A stretch of 64,000 bases of DNA, from NCBI GenBank assembly GCA_963803575.1, contig CAWDMW010000002.1, positions 1,488,001-1,552,000 on the forward strand, written 5' to 3'. This document shows positions 44,794 to 53,636 of the stretch, piece by piece. The position numbers were made by a program, and so were the translations under genes. Each line of letters begins with the position of its first letter. The stretch's first letter is position 1. Origin of the DNA: CAWDMW01 sp963803575. GTDB lineage: Bacteria > Pseudomonadota > Alphaproteobacteria > Rickettsiales > UBA998. The notes beneath the pieces are model-generated. The model ran no database searches and had not been told where the DNA came from. It saw nothing but the letters and a program-made list of their open reading frames with translations.

Positions 44794-46152
44794 ATGGCCA
44801 AAACAAAATCTTCGTATGTATGTCAGGTGTGCGGCACGGTGCATGGCCGCTGGGAAGGGCGCTGCACTGGTTGCGGAGCGTGGGACACGCTGGTAGAGGA
44901 ACGAGAGGAAGTGATTCCGAAAGGACTGAAACCTTCAGGTAAACCATCAGCATTGCCGGAAGTTACGGCGCTTCACGCACTGGCCGAACCACCACAGCGC
45001 ATCAGCACAGGCAACGCGGAATGTGACCGCGCACTTGGGGGCGGGTGCGTTCCGGGGGCAGCCATTCTCATTGGCGGTGATCCGGGCATTGGTAAATCCA
45101 CGTTGCTGCTGCAAATTTCAGCGGCGTTGTCTACGCAAATGGAGGTACTCTATATTTCTGGTGAGGAATCCATCTCGCAGGTGCAATTGCGTGCTGCGCG
45201 CTTGGGGTTGTCTCAGGCAGATGTGAAACTGGCCAGCGCTACTTCAGTGCGTGATATTACCGGACTACTTAAAAAACTGCCATCTCCTGCATTTGTAGTA
45301 ATTGACTCTATCCAAACCATGTATGTTGACACCATTGAGTCTGCCCCGGGTACCGTCTCGCAGGTCAGAAGCAGTGCGGCGGAGTTGGTGCGCCTGTGCA
45401 AGCAACGCAATATCACGCTGGTGCTGGTGGGGCATGTCACGAAGGAAGGGCAGATTGCAGGCCCCCGTGTGCTAGAGCATATGGTGGATACGGTGCTGTA
45501 TTTTGAAGGCGAGCGAAGCCATCTATACCGCTTACTCAGAGCGGTGAAAAATCGCTTTGGTGCCGCTGGGGAAATTGGGGTATTTAGTATGGGAGAAAAG
45601 GGTCTGGAAGAGGTGGCAAACCCGTCATCGCTATTTTTGTCTTCGCGTGATGTGCAGGTCAGTGGTGCGGCCATTTACGCAGGCATGGAAGGCTCACGCC
45701 CAGTATTGCTTGAAATTGAAGCATTAGCAGCGGTTAGTCATTACGCCACGCCTCGCAGAGCGGTGGTTGGATGGGATGCTGCACGGCTGGCTATGTTGCT
45801 GGCCGTACTGGAAGCGCGCGCGGATATGGTGCTGGCAGATAAAGAAGTATATCTGAATGTGGCAGGAGGCTACCGTATTCAGGACCCGTCTGCTGATCTG
45901 GCCGCCGCCGCCGCACTCATGTCAGCAAAGCTGGATATTGCCCTGCCCGAAGGCACGGTATTTTACGGAGAGTTGGGTTTGTCTGGTGAAGTGCGCCCTG
46001 TATCACAACAACCAGCACGTTTGCGCGAAGCTGAAAAGTTGGGATTTACCCGTGCTGTCATCCCAAAGATGGAACCTATGCCGGAGTCTGGCTTAACACT
46101 GATACCCGTTGCCCATATTCGTGATGTGATGGCCTGGGTTAATGAACTGTAA
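44794..46152 (+). CDS. radA: DNA repair protein RadA (Sms)
   Basis: A 452-residue RecA-like helicase for branch migration in recombinational repair. N-terminal C4 zinc finger (CQVCGTVHGRWEGRCTGCGA), Walker A GGDPGIGKSTLLLQIS, the RadA-specific KNRFG motif (AVKNRFGAAGEIGVFSM) and a C-terminal Lon-like domain (AGGYRIQDPSADLAAAAALM, GELGLSGEVRPVSQ). Normal length. Confidence 0.96.
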   Translation: MAKTKSSYVCQVCGTVHGRWEGRCTGCGAWDTLVEEREEVIPKGLKPSGKPSALPEVTALHALAEPPQRISTGNAECDRALGGGCVPGAAILIGGDPGIGKSTLLLQISAALSTQMEVLYISGEESISQVQLRAARLGLSQADVKLASATSVRDITGLLKKLPSPAFVVIDSIQTMYVDTIESAPGTVSQVRSSAAELVRLCKQRNITLVLVGHVTKEGQIAGPRVLEHMVDTVLYFEGERSHLYRLLRAVKNRFGAAGEIGVFSMGEKGLEEVANPSSLFLSSRDVQVSGAAIYAGMEGSRPVLLEIEALAAVSHYATPRRAVVGWDAARLAMLLAVLEARADMVLADKEVYLNVAGGYRIQDPSADLAAAAALMSAKLDIALPEGTVFYGELGLSGEVRPVSQQPARLREAEKLGFTRAVIPKMEPMPESGLTLIPVAHIRDVMAWVNEL

Positions 46153-46326
46153 GTTATCTATTGACGCAGTCGGCGTAGTTATGCTACGTTAATGGCTGAC
46201 CTTCCTTTTTGTTTTTATACACAGAAAGTTTCAGCCAGTATGGCTTGTTATATCGGATGTGCTAATTCATGTCCTTTTATCTATGCCAGTTGGTTTTAGG
46301 TGTGTACTTTATTTGGTTTTTGAATC

Positions 46327-46875
46327 ATGGAAAGAGTTTACAGAAATGGTGACGCTGGTGATTTCTATCAAGTTTATGGTTCCGGTCAAGCAACAGAGTT
46401 TCACGTAAGGAAAAACCTTACAGGAGACTGCTCGGTAAAATATTTAGAACCCCAAATTGTAGTTCTGAATGAAATGCCTGAAAATTTAAAAGCCTTTATT
46501 CAGAGATTAGGAAAAATTAGCGGAATCACAAGTATTGTAGCTATTTACAAGCACGAGTTAAGGCTTTATAAAAGCCCTTGCTATACATGGGAAGAAATTG
46601 CTCAGGATGTTTGGAAACTGATTGACGGGTTTTTAGAACAAAAAAGAACTGTTGATGATCTAAACAAGCTTCTGGCTCCACAAGACGAAAAATCTATTTT
46701 CATAATAGTTGAGGAACAACAGTTCCCTGAACTTCCCGATGTTAAACCTCTTGAAGAAGAGGAAGAGGAAGAGGAAGCCTGCGAAGGCAAAACTCCTCGA
46801 TTTGAGCAAGGTTTCTATTTTTCAGAAATAATTGATGAGGATGAAGAAGACGAAGAACCACCAACAATAAAATAA
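46327..46875 (+). CDS. Hypothetical protein with acidic C-terminus
   Basis: A 182-residue protein. The body (MERVYRNGDAGDFYQVYGSG, IVVLNEMPENLKAFIQRLGK) is followed by a run of glutamates near 143-151 and a final acidic DEDEEDEEPP stretch. Its A/T-rich composition and lysine content differ from neighbours, which may point to transfer. A good terminator follows. No family recognised. Confidence 0.55.
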   Translation: MERVYRNGDAGDFYQVYGSGQATEFHVRKNLTGDCSVKYLEPQIVVLNEMPENLKAFIQRLGKISGITSIVAIYKHELRLYKSPCYTWEEIAQDVWKLIDGFLEQKRTVDDLNKLLAPQDEKSIFIIVEEQQFPELPDVKPLEEEEEEEEACEGKTPRFEQGFYFSEIIDEDEEDEEPPTIK

Positions 46876-46883
46876 ACTCATAA

Positions 46884-46921
46884 CAGACTCCAAAACACCT
46901 TGTTTTCGGGTCTGTTTTTTT
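46884..46921 (+). terminator. Rho-independent terminator
   Basis: CAGACTC (46884-46890) pairs with GGGTCTG (46908-46914) around an inner stem AAAACA/TGTTTT, followed by seven T. It lies just beyond the convergent YihY gene stop. Confidence 0.85.
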
Positions 46922-47819
46922 ATGCGCTGCTGTCTTCCTCCACATGTTCTTTCTCTTCCAACGGTGTGCCGAAAGCGGTGGCGAGTTGGTAATTGAGTTC
47001 TGCCCCAATAATGAAGCACAGATGAATCAGAAAAAAGAAAATCAGACTGGCAATAATACCGCCAAGCGAGCCGTAAATCATATTAACCTGATTAAACGTA
47101 GATAGATAATACGAATACCCTGAAGCAGCCAGAATCCATAAACACACAGTAATGGCGGCACCTGGCACTACATCAATCAGGCGCTGACGGATATTGGGTA
47201 AGATATAATACAGGTTCGCCACAATCAGAAACAGAATTAATGCGCTAAACGAGAACAGCAAATCACTGATCTGCCAGTCATCTGTGACATGTAGCGGGAT
47301 ACCCAGCAACCATTCCAGCTTTTGCTGAATAATGGGAGCCAGTACAATCAGCAGCAAACCACAAATCAGCATCACAGTGAAAATCAACAGCTGCACAATG
47401 CTGAGCAAACGACGAAAAATATAGGCAGGCGGGGTGGCCACGTGGTAAGCGCGATTGAGTACGGTTCGCAAGCCCTCCACTGCAGAAGATGCCGTCCATA
47501 ATGCACCAATAATGGAAACCGTTACCAGCCCGTCCGGCGCACCTTGACTCAATTCTTCTACACGCGGCTGCAAAGCAGCCACTGCCTGATCAGGAAGTTG
47601 CATGAACATGCTATGAATGAATTCACTGCCAGCCTGCCCTTCACCCAGATAGCCCAACATTGCCACAAACAGCACCAGAAATGGAAACAATGAGAGCATA
47701 CTCAGATATGCTAGATACCCCGCATGTTCGATGCCGTCATGGTCAATGATTGCTTCTTTAAAAGCTAAAAAGATGGCGCAACAAATCCGTTTCAGGCTAC
47801 GTAGTAGGGGTACATACAT
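46920..47819 (-). CDS. YihY/BrkB-family inner-membrane protein
   Basis: A 299-residue protein of the YihY/virulence factor BrkB family (formerly confused with RNase BN), with about six membrane helices. Family motifs: DGIEHAGYLAYLSMLSLFPF, LVTVSIIGALWTASSAVEGL, the helix LLSIVQLLIFTVMLICGLLL and YGSLGGIIASLIFFFLIHLC. A transporter or lipid role has been suggested for the family, but none is established. Confidence 0.88.
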   Translation of the reverse strand: MYVPLLRSLKRICCAIFLAFKEAIIDHDGIEHAGYLAYLSMLSLFPFLVLFVAMLGYLGEGQAGSEFIHSMFMQLPDQAVAALQPRVEELSQGAPDGLVTVSIIGALWTASSAVEGLRTVLNRAYHVATPPAYIFRRLLSIVQLLIFTVMLICGLLLIVLAPIIQQKLEWLLGIPLHVTDDWQISDLLFSFSALILFLIVANLYYILPNIRQRLIDVVPGAAITVCLWILAASGYSYYLSTFNQVNMIYGSLGGIIASLIFFFLIHLCFIIGAELNYQLATAFGTPLEEKEHVEEDSSA

Positions 47820-47862
47820 ACGGTATCATATAATTAGCCATCCACATGTCGCAAGCATGTTT

Positions 47863-48597
47863 TTACGGTGCCAGTTTTTCCTGCGTGTGCCATACAACGT
47901 AATCATTATAGTAAGTGGCATCTGCTACTGAGCCAGTTGCATTAATATGGCTATCGGTAAAAACAGCGTCACCATCACAATTTTCATCGTCCAGAGAAGT
48001 AGTGCCACAATTTAAAGGCCGCAAACCACTGCGCGTGTAAGAACCTTTTTGGTCATCACCATGACTGATAAGCGCGAAAATTGAGTCCCCACCAAGCGGT
48101 GAGGCAGTAATGTCATTGCCATTCGCATCTGAAAGAGTAATCGTTCCATTGGCCAAGCCAGAGGTCGTGACATGATTGCGATCAACCACGTAAGTGATGC
48201 GTCTATCCCATCCATCATAGCCTAATTTGTCTGGCAAGCTAAGTGTTTTGATCGGGACAAAGCCGGTGATGGTCGCGCCAGCACATTGCAGATCAGTGCA
48301 ATCTGTCGCGCAGTCTGCTTTTTCACGTGCGTAATTTGTAGTATCGGCGGCATCTGTTAAGCGTGCAGGGCAGGGATAGCGGCCATGTTTTGATTCATAG
48401 ACGACCAGCGCGTTATGCAATAAATTCATGTGACGCTGCGTTCCTTTAATTTTGGCAACATCCAGCTGTGCTGCACCAACCGTTATACTGATCCCCAGTA
48501 TGACAGCAAGAATTACTAGCACAATAGACATCTCTACCAGAGAAAATCCATGATTCTTGTTAGTGCTATGGCAAGGCGAAAAGGGTTTGGGTATCAT
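47863..48597 (-). CDS. Prepilin-like protein 3
   Basis: A 244-residue prepilin-like protein. Leader with cleavage at KNHG|FSLVEMS (Glu +5) and helix IVLVILAVILGISITVG, then RHMNLLHNALVVYESKHGRY, which resembles a pseudopilin body. It is more distant from the tandem pair at 34 kb. Cysteines in CATDCTDLQC and the NCDGDAVFTDSH stretch could form disulfides. No secretion machinery is nearby. Confidence 0.82.
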   Translation of the reverse strand: MIPKPFSPCHSTNKNHGFSLVEMSIVLVILAVILGISITVGAAQLDVAKIKGTQRHMNLLHNALVVYESKHGRYPCPARLTDAADTTNYAREKADCATDCTDLQCAGATITGFVPIKTLSLPDKLGYDGWDRRITYVVDRNHVTTSGLANGTITLSDANGNDITASPLGGDSIFALISHGDDQKGSYTRSGLRPLNCGTTSLDDENCDGDAVFTDSHINATGSVADATYYNDYVVWHTQEKLAP

Positions 48598-48734
48598 CTA
48601 ATATAAAGTGTACCATAAGGGTTGTTAATATTAGTATAATAGCATTATTTCGTGTCAATATTTCACGATAGGGTTGTCCAGATACGCGAATAGTATTACA
48701 TTACTGCCATAAACACCATTACGAGTTTTCTATT

Positions 48735-50342
48735 ATGTCCCATGCTGCAACGTCCTTCTCTAACACCCCCCTACGTATTACTGCTCCTGTGGATCAGGCC
48801 GTGCAATCTATGGTTAGCGATGACGCGATGGCGTTTGTGGCAGAGTTGGTGAAGCGTTTTGATGCACAACGTATTGCGTTACTGGAGAAACGTGTAGAAC
48901 GGCAAGAGACCTTTGATGCTGGCACCTTGCCAGATTTTCGCGGTGACACGGCCAGTATTCGTGAGGGTGACTGGAAAGTTGCACCAATTCCACCAATTTT
49001 GCAGGACAGACGTGTGGAAATTACCGGGCCTGCCGAGCCGAAGATGATTATTAATGCACTTAATTCTGGTGCAAAAATCTTTATGGTCGATTTTGAAGAC
49101 TCTTTAAGCCCTACATGGAAGAAAGTGCTGGAAGGACAGAAAGCGCTTTATGATGCAGTACGGCATGATTTGCAATTCACCTCCGAAGAGGGGAAGCATT
49201 ACGCATTAAATGACACGATTGCTACCCTGATTGTACGCCCCAGAGGTTGGCATTTACCTGAAAAACATGTACTGTATGATGGCAAACCTATCTCTGGTGC
49301 GTTACTGGATTTCGGATTATTCTTCTTTCATAACGGTGTCTATCAGGCAGAGAAGGGGACGGGATCTTTCTTCTACCTACCAAAGCTGGAATCTGCCGAA
49401 GAAGCAGCACTTTGGGCTGATATATTCCGCTTTAGTGAGGAATATGTTGGTGTAAAACATGGCACGATCAAAGCAACGGTGTTGATTGAAACCATTACTG
49501 CTGTGTTTGAAATGGACGAGATTCTTCATGCGCTGAAGGATTATGCTGCCGGATTAAATTGTGGCAGATGGGATTATATTTTCAGTTTTATCAAAAAGTT
49601 TCATAAACGTGCTGATTTTGTGTTGCCTGACCGCGCGCAAGTGGGAATGGATACACGGTTTTTGCAAGGCTACTCCGAATTACTGATTCAAACCTGCCAT
49701 AAGCGTGGCGCATTTGCTATGGGCGGTATGGCACCACATATCCCAATCAAGCATGATGAGGCGGCAAATGAAGCAGCAATGAATAAAGTAAAAGCTGATA
49801 AATTGCGTGAGGTCAAACTAGGCCATGATGGCACATGGGTCGCGCACCCGGGTTTAATTCCGCTAGCTATGGATATTTTCAATGAGCATATGCCAACTCC
49901 AAATCAGTTGCATGTTTTGCGTGATGAAGTGACGGTCAGTCAGGAGGATTTACTGGCTGTGCCAAGCGGAACCATTACGGAAGCAGGTGTGCGAAATAAT
50001 ATCAACGTATGTATTCAGTATATGTCTGCATGGATGCAGGGTAACGGGTGCGTCCCACTATTTAATTTGATGGAAGATGCAGCAACAGCAGAAATTGCTC
50101 GTACTCAATTGTGGCAATGGGTGCATCATGAAGCAGGTAAACAAGAGAATGGAACGGCCATTGATGCAGAACTTATTACGCGCTACATACAAGAAGAACT
50201 GGAAGCCATTAAGCAGCAATTAGGCGAAGACGTGTTCTCTGGTGGCTTATATACAAAAGCAGCAGATATGTTGAAAAAGCAAACGCTTAGTGATGTTTAC
50301 GTAGAGTTTCTAACCCTACCTGCTTATGAGACACTTAGTTAG
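48735..50342 (+). CDS. aceB: Malate synthase A
   Basis: A 535-residue enzyme (normal length) that condenses glyoxylate and acetyl-CoA to malate in the glyoxylate cycle, allowing growth on acetate or fatty acids. FMVDFEDSLSPTWKKVLEGQ, VRPRGWHLPEKH, and KATVLIETITAVFEMDEILH with GLNCGRWDYIFSFIKKF are typical of form A. Isocitrate lyase (aceA) is not in the window. Confidence 0.95.
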   Translation: MSHAATSFSNTPLRITAPVDQAVQSMVSDDAMAFVAELVKRFDAQRIALLEKRVERQETFDAGTLPDFRGDTASIREGDWKVAPIPPILQDRRVEITGPAEPKMIINALNSGAKIFMVDFEDSLSPTWKKVLEGQKALYDAVRHDLQFTSEEGKHYALNDTIATLIVRPRGWHLPEKHVLYDGKPISGALLDFGLFFFHNGVYQAEKGTGSFFYLPKLESAEEAALWADIFRFSEEYVGVKHGTIKATVLIETITAVFEMDEILHALKDYAAGLNCGRWDYIFSFIKKFHKRADFVLPDRAQVGMDTRFLQGYSELLIQTCHKRGAFAMGGMAPHIPIKHDEAANEAAMNKVKADKLREVKLGHDGTWVAHPGLIPLAMDIFNEHMPTPNQLHVLRDEVTVSQEDLLAVPSGTITEAGVRNNINVCIQYMSAWMQGNGCVPLFNLMEDAATAEIARTQLWQWVHHEAGKQENGTAIDAELITRYIQEELEAIKQQLGEDVFSGGLYTKAADMLKKQTLSDVYVEFLTLPAYETLS

Positions 50343-51160
50343 GGCGTGTTGACGCGGTAGCTTTCTGAATCATCAGGGAATTGCTTGTCTTTCACAGCAT
50401 TTGCGTAGTCTTGCGCTGCGTTTGTCAGTTCTGTACCTATGGCACCAAACTGCCTAACAAACTTTGGCGCACTTTCAGATAGGCCGGCCATGTCTTCTGT
50501 AACCAAAATTTGCCCATCACAATGTACTCCAGCACCAATACCAATAGTTGGGATGTTTACTTTATGAGTAATATCATACGCTAAGGTAGCATCCACACCT
50601 TCCAATAATAATGCAAATGCTCCGGCTTTTTCATGGCAAGTTGCATCCTGCATGATAACGTCTTGTTGTGTTTTATCGCGTCCCTGCCAGCGATACCCTC
50701 CCATGCTATGCACATGCTGCGGTTTTAGTCCGATATGCGCCATGACAGGAATACCTCGCTGCGTGATAAAGCGTATTGTATCTTGCATCTCTGCACCACC
50801 TTCCAGTTTTATCCCTTGCGCACCAGTTTCTTTCATTATTCTTACAGCATTATCATAGGCTTGCTGCGGTGACGTTTGATAACTTCCAAATGGCATATCA
50901 ACAATGATACAAGCGTGCCGAGTGGCATGTACCACAGTGCGCCCGTGGCGTATCATGTCATCTAACGTCACAGGCAACGTAGAATCCATCCCGTACAGCA
51001 CCATCCCTAAAGAATCACCAACCAGTAGCATATCTGTGTGGAGGTCTAGCAGAGCAGCAAAAGGAGCCACGTAAGCAGTAAGCGCTACAATGGGGGTGTT
51101 TCCTTTCTTTGCCTGAAGATCAGGAATGGTTATACGGCGTGAGGAAGTATGGTTAGACAT
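50339..51160 (-). CDS. panB: Ketopantoate hydroxymethyltransferase
   Basis: A 273-residue enzyme that makes ketopantoate from 2-ketoisovalerate and methylene-THF, the first step of pantothenate and CoA synthesis. TDMLLVGDSLGMVLYGMDST, MPFGSYQTS, IKLEGGAEM and PTIGIGAGVHCDGQILVTED are family motifs with the Mg-binding Asp residues. Overlaps the aceB stop by 4 bp. panC is not adjacent. Confidence 0.95.
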   Translation of the reverse strand: MSNHTSSRRITIPDLQAKKGNTPIVALTAYVAPFAALLDLHTDMLLVGDSLGMVLYGMDSTLPVTLDDMIRHGRTVVHATRHACIIVDMPFGSYQTSPQQAYDNAVRIMKETGAQGIKLEGGAEMQDTIRFITQRGIPVMAHIGLKPQHVHSMGGYRWQGRDKTQQDVIMQDATCHEKAGAFALLLEGVDATLAYDITHKVNIPTIGIGAGVHCDGQILVTEDMAGLSESAPKFVRQFGAIGTELTNAAQDYANAVKDKQFPDDSESYRVNTP

Positions 51161-51182
51161 AGGCTAATCTATAAACATGAGT

Positions 51183-51728
51183 TTACCGTTCACGTCCAGT
51201 GCTTTTCTCCTGTTCTACCGCTGGTGTTTTAGCGGGAACAGTTTGTTCCTGCCCTGTTGTTGCTATCCCTAAACCATTCACACCCTTAGCCGATAATTCT
51301 TTTCCTGTTTCCAGCACAAAATTCAGCAAGTGTGGATTTGCCAAAAACATGGAACGTATTTTACGCAGTGACTCGCGTGAAAGCATATATGCAATATGTT
51401 GTTCCTCATACTCACGCATACGCTGGTAAAGCAACTCTTGCTCAGGTGTCAGCTGTTGTGTCGTTTCCACGTCAGCCTGAAACTTCTCCACCATATGTGA
51501 GAACTCACGAGCAATCGCGTTTCGGGTTGAAGGAGGGGCATCACTTAATAACTCAGCAAGTTGCAGGTCAGTATTGGACTGGCCATTAGCCACGTCATTT
51601 GCTAAGGCTTCCAGCTTTGGAAGCAAAGAATCCAGGGCGGTTTGCTCCTGCTTAGTCAGTTGCTGTGAATCATCATTATCAGGCTGTTGCATCTTATTAT
51701 CATAAGACGTAGTGTCCCGCATATGCAA
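51183..51728 (-). CDS. Hypothetical helical protein
   Basis: A 181-residue soluble, Gln/Glu-rich helical protein (QLTKQEQTALDSLLPKLEAL, LAELLSDAPPSTRNAIAREF, LRKIRSMFLANPHLLNFVLE), with disordered ends. It lies 22 bp before panB on the same strand. No family recognised. Confidence 0.6.
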   Translation of the reverse strand: MHMRDTTSYDNKMQQPDNDDSQQLTKQEQTALDSLLPKLEALANDVANGQSNTDLQLAELLSDAPPSTRNAIAREFSHMVEKFQADVETTQQLTPEQELLYQRMREYEEQHIAYMLSRESLRKIRSMFLANPHLLNFVLETGKELSAKGVNGLGIATTGQEQTVPAKTPAVEQEKSTGRER

Positions 51729-51731
51729 GAA

Positions 51732-51908
51732 TCAAAAATCTACACACTTGCCATTAACTTCATAATCGCCATAACGAGTAGGGTCAGTACCTGCGCGACC
51801 GCCTATTTCCTTTGGTTTTTCAAGCATATCTTTTTGCTTGACCGTCATAGCACCATCTGCCACATCGTCAGTAGAATAAAGTTGTTTATCTGTATCAATT
51901 TTTTCCAT
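51732..51908 (-). CDS. SdhAF4/DUF1674 succinate dehydrogenase assembly factor
   Basis: A protein of about 58 residues, starting MEKIDTDKQL at 51908; an upstream ATG at 51968 would overlap rsmB. The C-terminal EIGGRAGTDPTRYGDYEVNG with KCVDF is the DUF1674/SDHAF4 signature; these proteins assist flavinylation of SdhA. It is divergent from rsmB, a common alphaproteobacterial neighbour. Confidence 0.85.
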   Translation of the reverse strand: MEKIDTDKQLYSTDDVADGAMTVKQKDMLEKPKEIGGRAGTDPTRYGDYEVNGKCVDF

Positions 51909-51943
51909 GCCAGTAATAATACCCGACACGTTATAAAAATACC

Positions 51944-53254
51944 ATGAGTGAGTCACCGAAGAAAACAAAAAAGTCTGACCTTCATGCGCGCAAAGCAGTG
52001 CTGGAATGCCTGATGCATGTCACCCAGCGTCATATGTCGTTGGATGATGCGTTGCAACGTGCTGTGTATGCTACCTCATTGTCAGTTCAAGATCAGAAGT
52101 TTGCGGAATATATGATTCGTGGCGTGTTAAAGCATGGCTGGCAATTGATTCCATTCATTAGCCAGTTCTTGCTAAAGCCCTGGTCTGCGTTACCACCACA
52201 GGCGCAGTTGCTGCTGCTAATGGCTGCAACTCAGCTGCACCACATGCAAGTACCTGCTTATGCAGCCGTGAACACCACCATTGAGCTGGCAAAGCGTTGC
52301 AAATTATTCCGGTTGACAGGAATGATGAATGTTGTGCTAAAGCAAGTCTCTCGCAGTAGCGCCAAAGAAGCGTTGCAGCCTTATGCAAAGGTTTTGCCTA
52401 AATGGTATGTTAATCCATCAATTAAGGCGTATGGTTCTGAACGTGCTGAACAAATCATGGCGCACAATATGCAGGATGTAGGTTATCTTGATCTAACCAT
52501 CGCGTCTGCGTCCAAAGTGCAGCATTATGCAGATGTTTTCGGTGGACAGGTAATGAGTGGCCAAACCGTTCGGATTGCAACGGGTAAACCTATCACAGAA
52601 TATGAGGGATATCGTGAAGGTGACTGGTGGGTGCAAGATATGGCGGCAAGTCTGCCTATTTACGGTATACGCCATATATTGAAGGATAAGCAGGTATTGG
52701 ATGTTGGCGCAGCTCCGGGCGGAAAAACATTACAATTATGCAGTTATGGTGCGTATGTTACTGCACTGGACAGATCAGAACACCGCCTGCAACGCTTGGA
52801 AGAAAATCTTGAGCGTATGAATTACGATGCAGACATTGTGTCTGCTGACGTGCTAACATGGACGCCGCCGCAACAATATGATGTTATCGTTTTAGATGCA
52901 CCTTGCAGCGCAACCGGAACAATAAGGCGGAATCCAGATATTCTATACCATGGTAACACAGACACACTAGCGCAGCGTTCACAGTTGCAGCAACGTATGT
53001 TAAAGCATGTCTGTCAATGGCTGAAACCGGAAGGCTACATTTTATACGCAAGTTGCTCGTTGATGCCTCATGAAGGAGAAAAGGTGATAGAGCATATGAT
53101 GCAATCTAAGCCTGAATTACAGATCGTACCGTTTGAAGGAATACCTGAACATCTATACAATGATGAACACTATTACCGCGCTCTTCCGCTCTACTATCAT
53201 CAGCAAGGTGGTATGGATGGGTTCTTTGCTGCGTTACTACAGTATCAATCCTAG
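51944..53254 (+). CDS. rsmB: 16S rRNA m5C967 methyltransferase RsmB
   Basis: A 436-residue RNA methyltransferase. N-terminal NusB-like RNA-binding domain (about 10-140: LHARKAVLECLMHVTQRHMS) and C-terminal SAM domain (VLDVGAAPGGKTLQL near 252) with the catalytic Cys in LDAPCSATGTIRRNP and the second Cys in YASCSLMPHEGEKV. Length fits the family. Confidence 0.92.
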   Translation: MSESPKKTKKSDLHARKAVLECLMHVTQRHMSLDDALQRAVYATSLSVQDQKFAEYMIRGVLKHGWQLIPFISQFLLKPWSALPPQAQLLLLMAATQLHHMQVPAYAAVNTTIELAKRCKLFRLTGMMNVVLKQVSRSSAKEALQPYAKVLPKWYVNPSIKAYGSERAEQIMAHNMQDVGYLDLTIASASKVQHYADVFGGQVMSGQTVRIATGKPITEYEGYREGDWWVQDMAASLPIYGIRHILKDKQVLDVGAAPGGKTLQLCSYGAYVTALDRSEHRLQRLEENLERMNYDADIVSADVLTWTPPQQYDVIVLDAPCSATGTIRRNPDILYHGNTDTLAQRSQLQQRMLKHVCQWLKPEGYILYASCSLMPHEGEKVIEHMMQSKPELQIVPFEGIPEHLYNDEHYYRALPLYYHQQGGMDGFFAALLQYQS

Positions 53255-53258
53255 CACA

Positions 53259-53636
53259 CTAAACAATTTTTTCCTCAATCAGTTCAAGTAAATCTTCTAC
53301 CATGAATGGTTTGCTTAAATATGCATCAGCACCACGTTCACTGGCGGCGTCTCTTACAGAACGACCTTTTCTTACTGTCAATACAATGACAGAAGGAGGA
53401 ACTTTGAGTTGTAAGTCATGTTTAATACGTGGCAATACGTCTAGACCATCCATGTCGGGTAAACCAAGATCAAGCACGACAATATCCGGTTGTAATGTTT
53501 CACACAAATTGATGCCTTCCTCAGCAGTAGCTGCTTCATGAAAAATGGCTCCTTCATCTTCAAAGGACACGCGTAGAAACGTGCGTATTGATGCGGTGTC
53601 GTCGATAGCGACCACTTGTTTACCTTTAAGGCTCAT
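53259..53636 (-). CDS. Receiver-only response regulator
   Basis: A 125-residue CheY-like receiver. Acidic pair in VVAIDDTASIRTFL, phospho-acceptor Asp near 56 in VVLDLGLPDMDGLDVLP, Thr in VIVLTVRKGRS and Lys in AYLSKPFMVEDLL. It has no DNA-binding output domain, unlike KdpE. Its start overlaps the stop of the KdpD-like kinase gene by 4 bp, so the two form a pair. Confidence 0.88.
   Translation of the reverse strand: MSLKGKQVVAIDDTASIRTFLRVSFEDEGAIFHEAATAEEGINLCETLQPDIVVLDLGLPDMDGLDVLPRIKHDLQLKVPPSVIVLTVRKGRSVRDAASERGADAYLSKPFMVEDLLELIEEKIV

Noticed and set aside
45213..45674. A 153-codon open frame opposite radA.
   Set aside because: Serine/threonine-rich mirror of a conserved gene, with no ribosome binding site.
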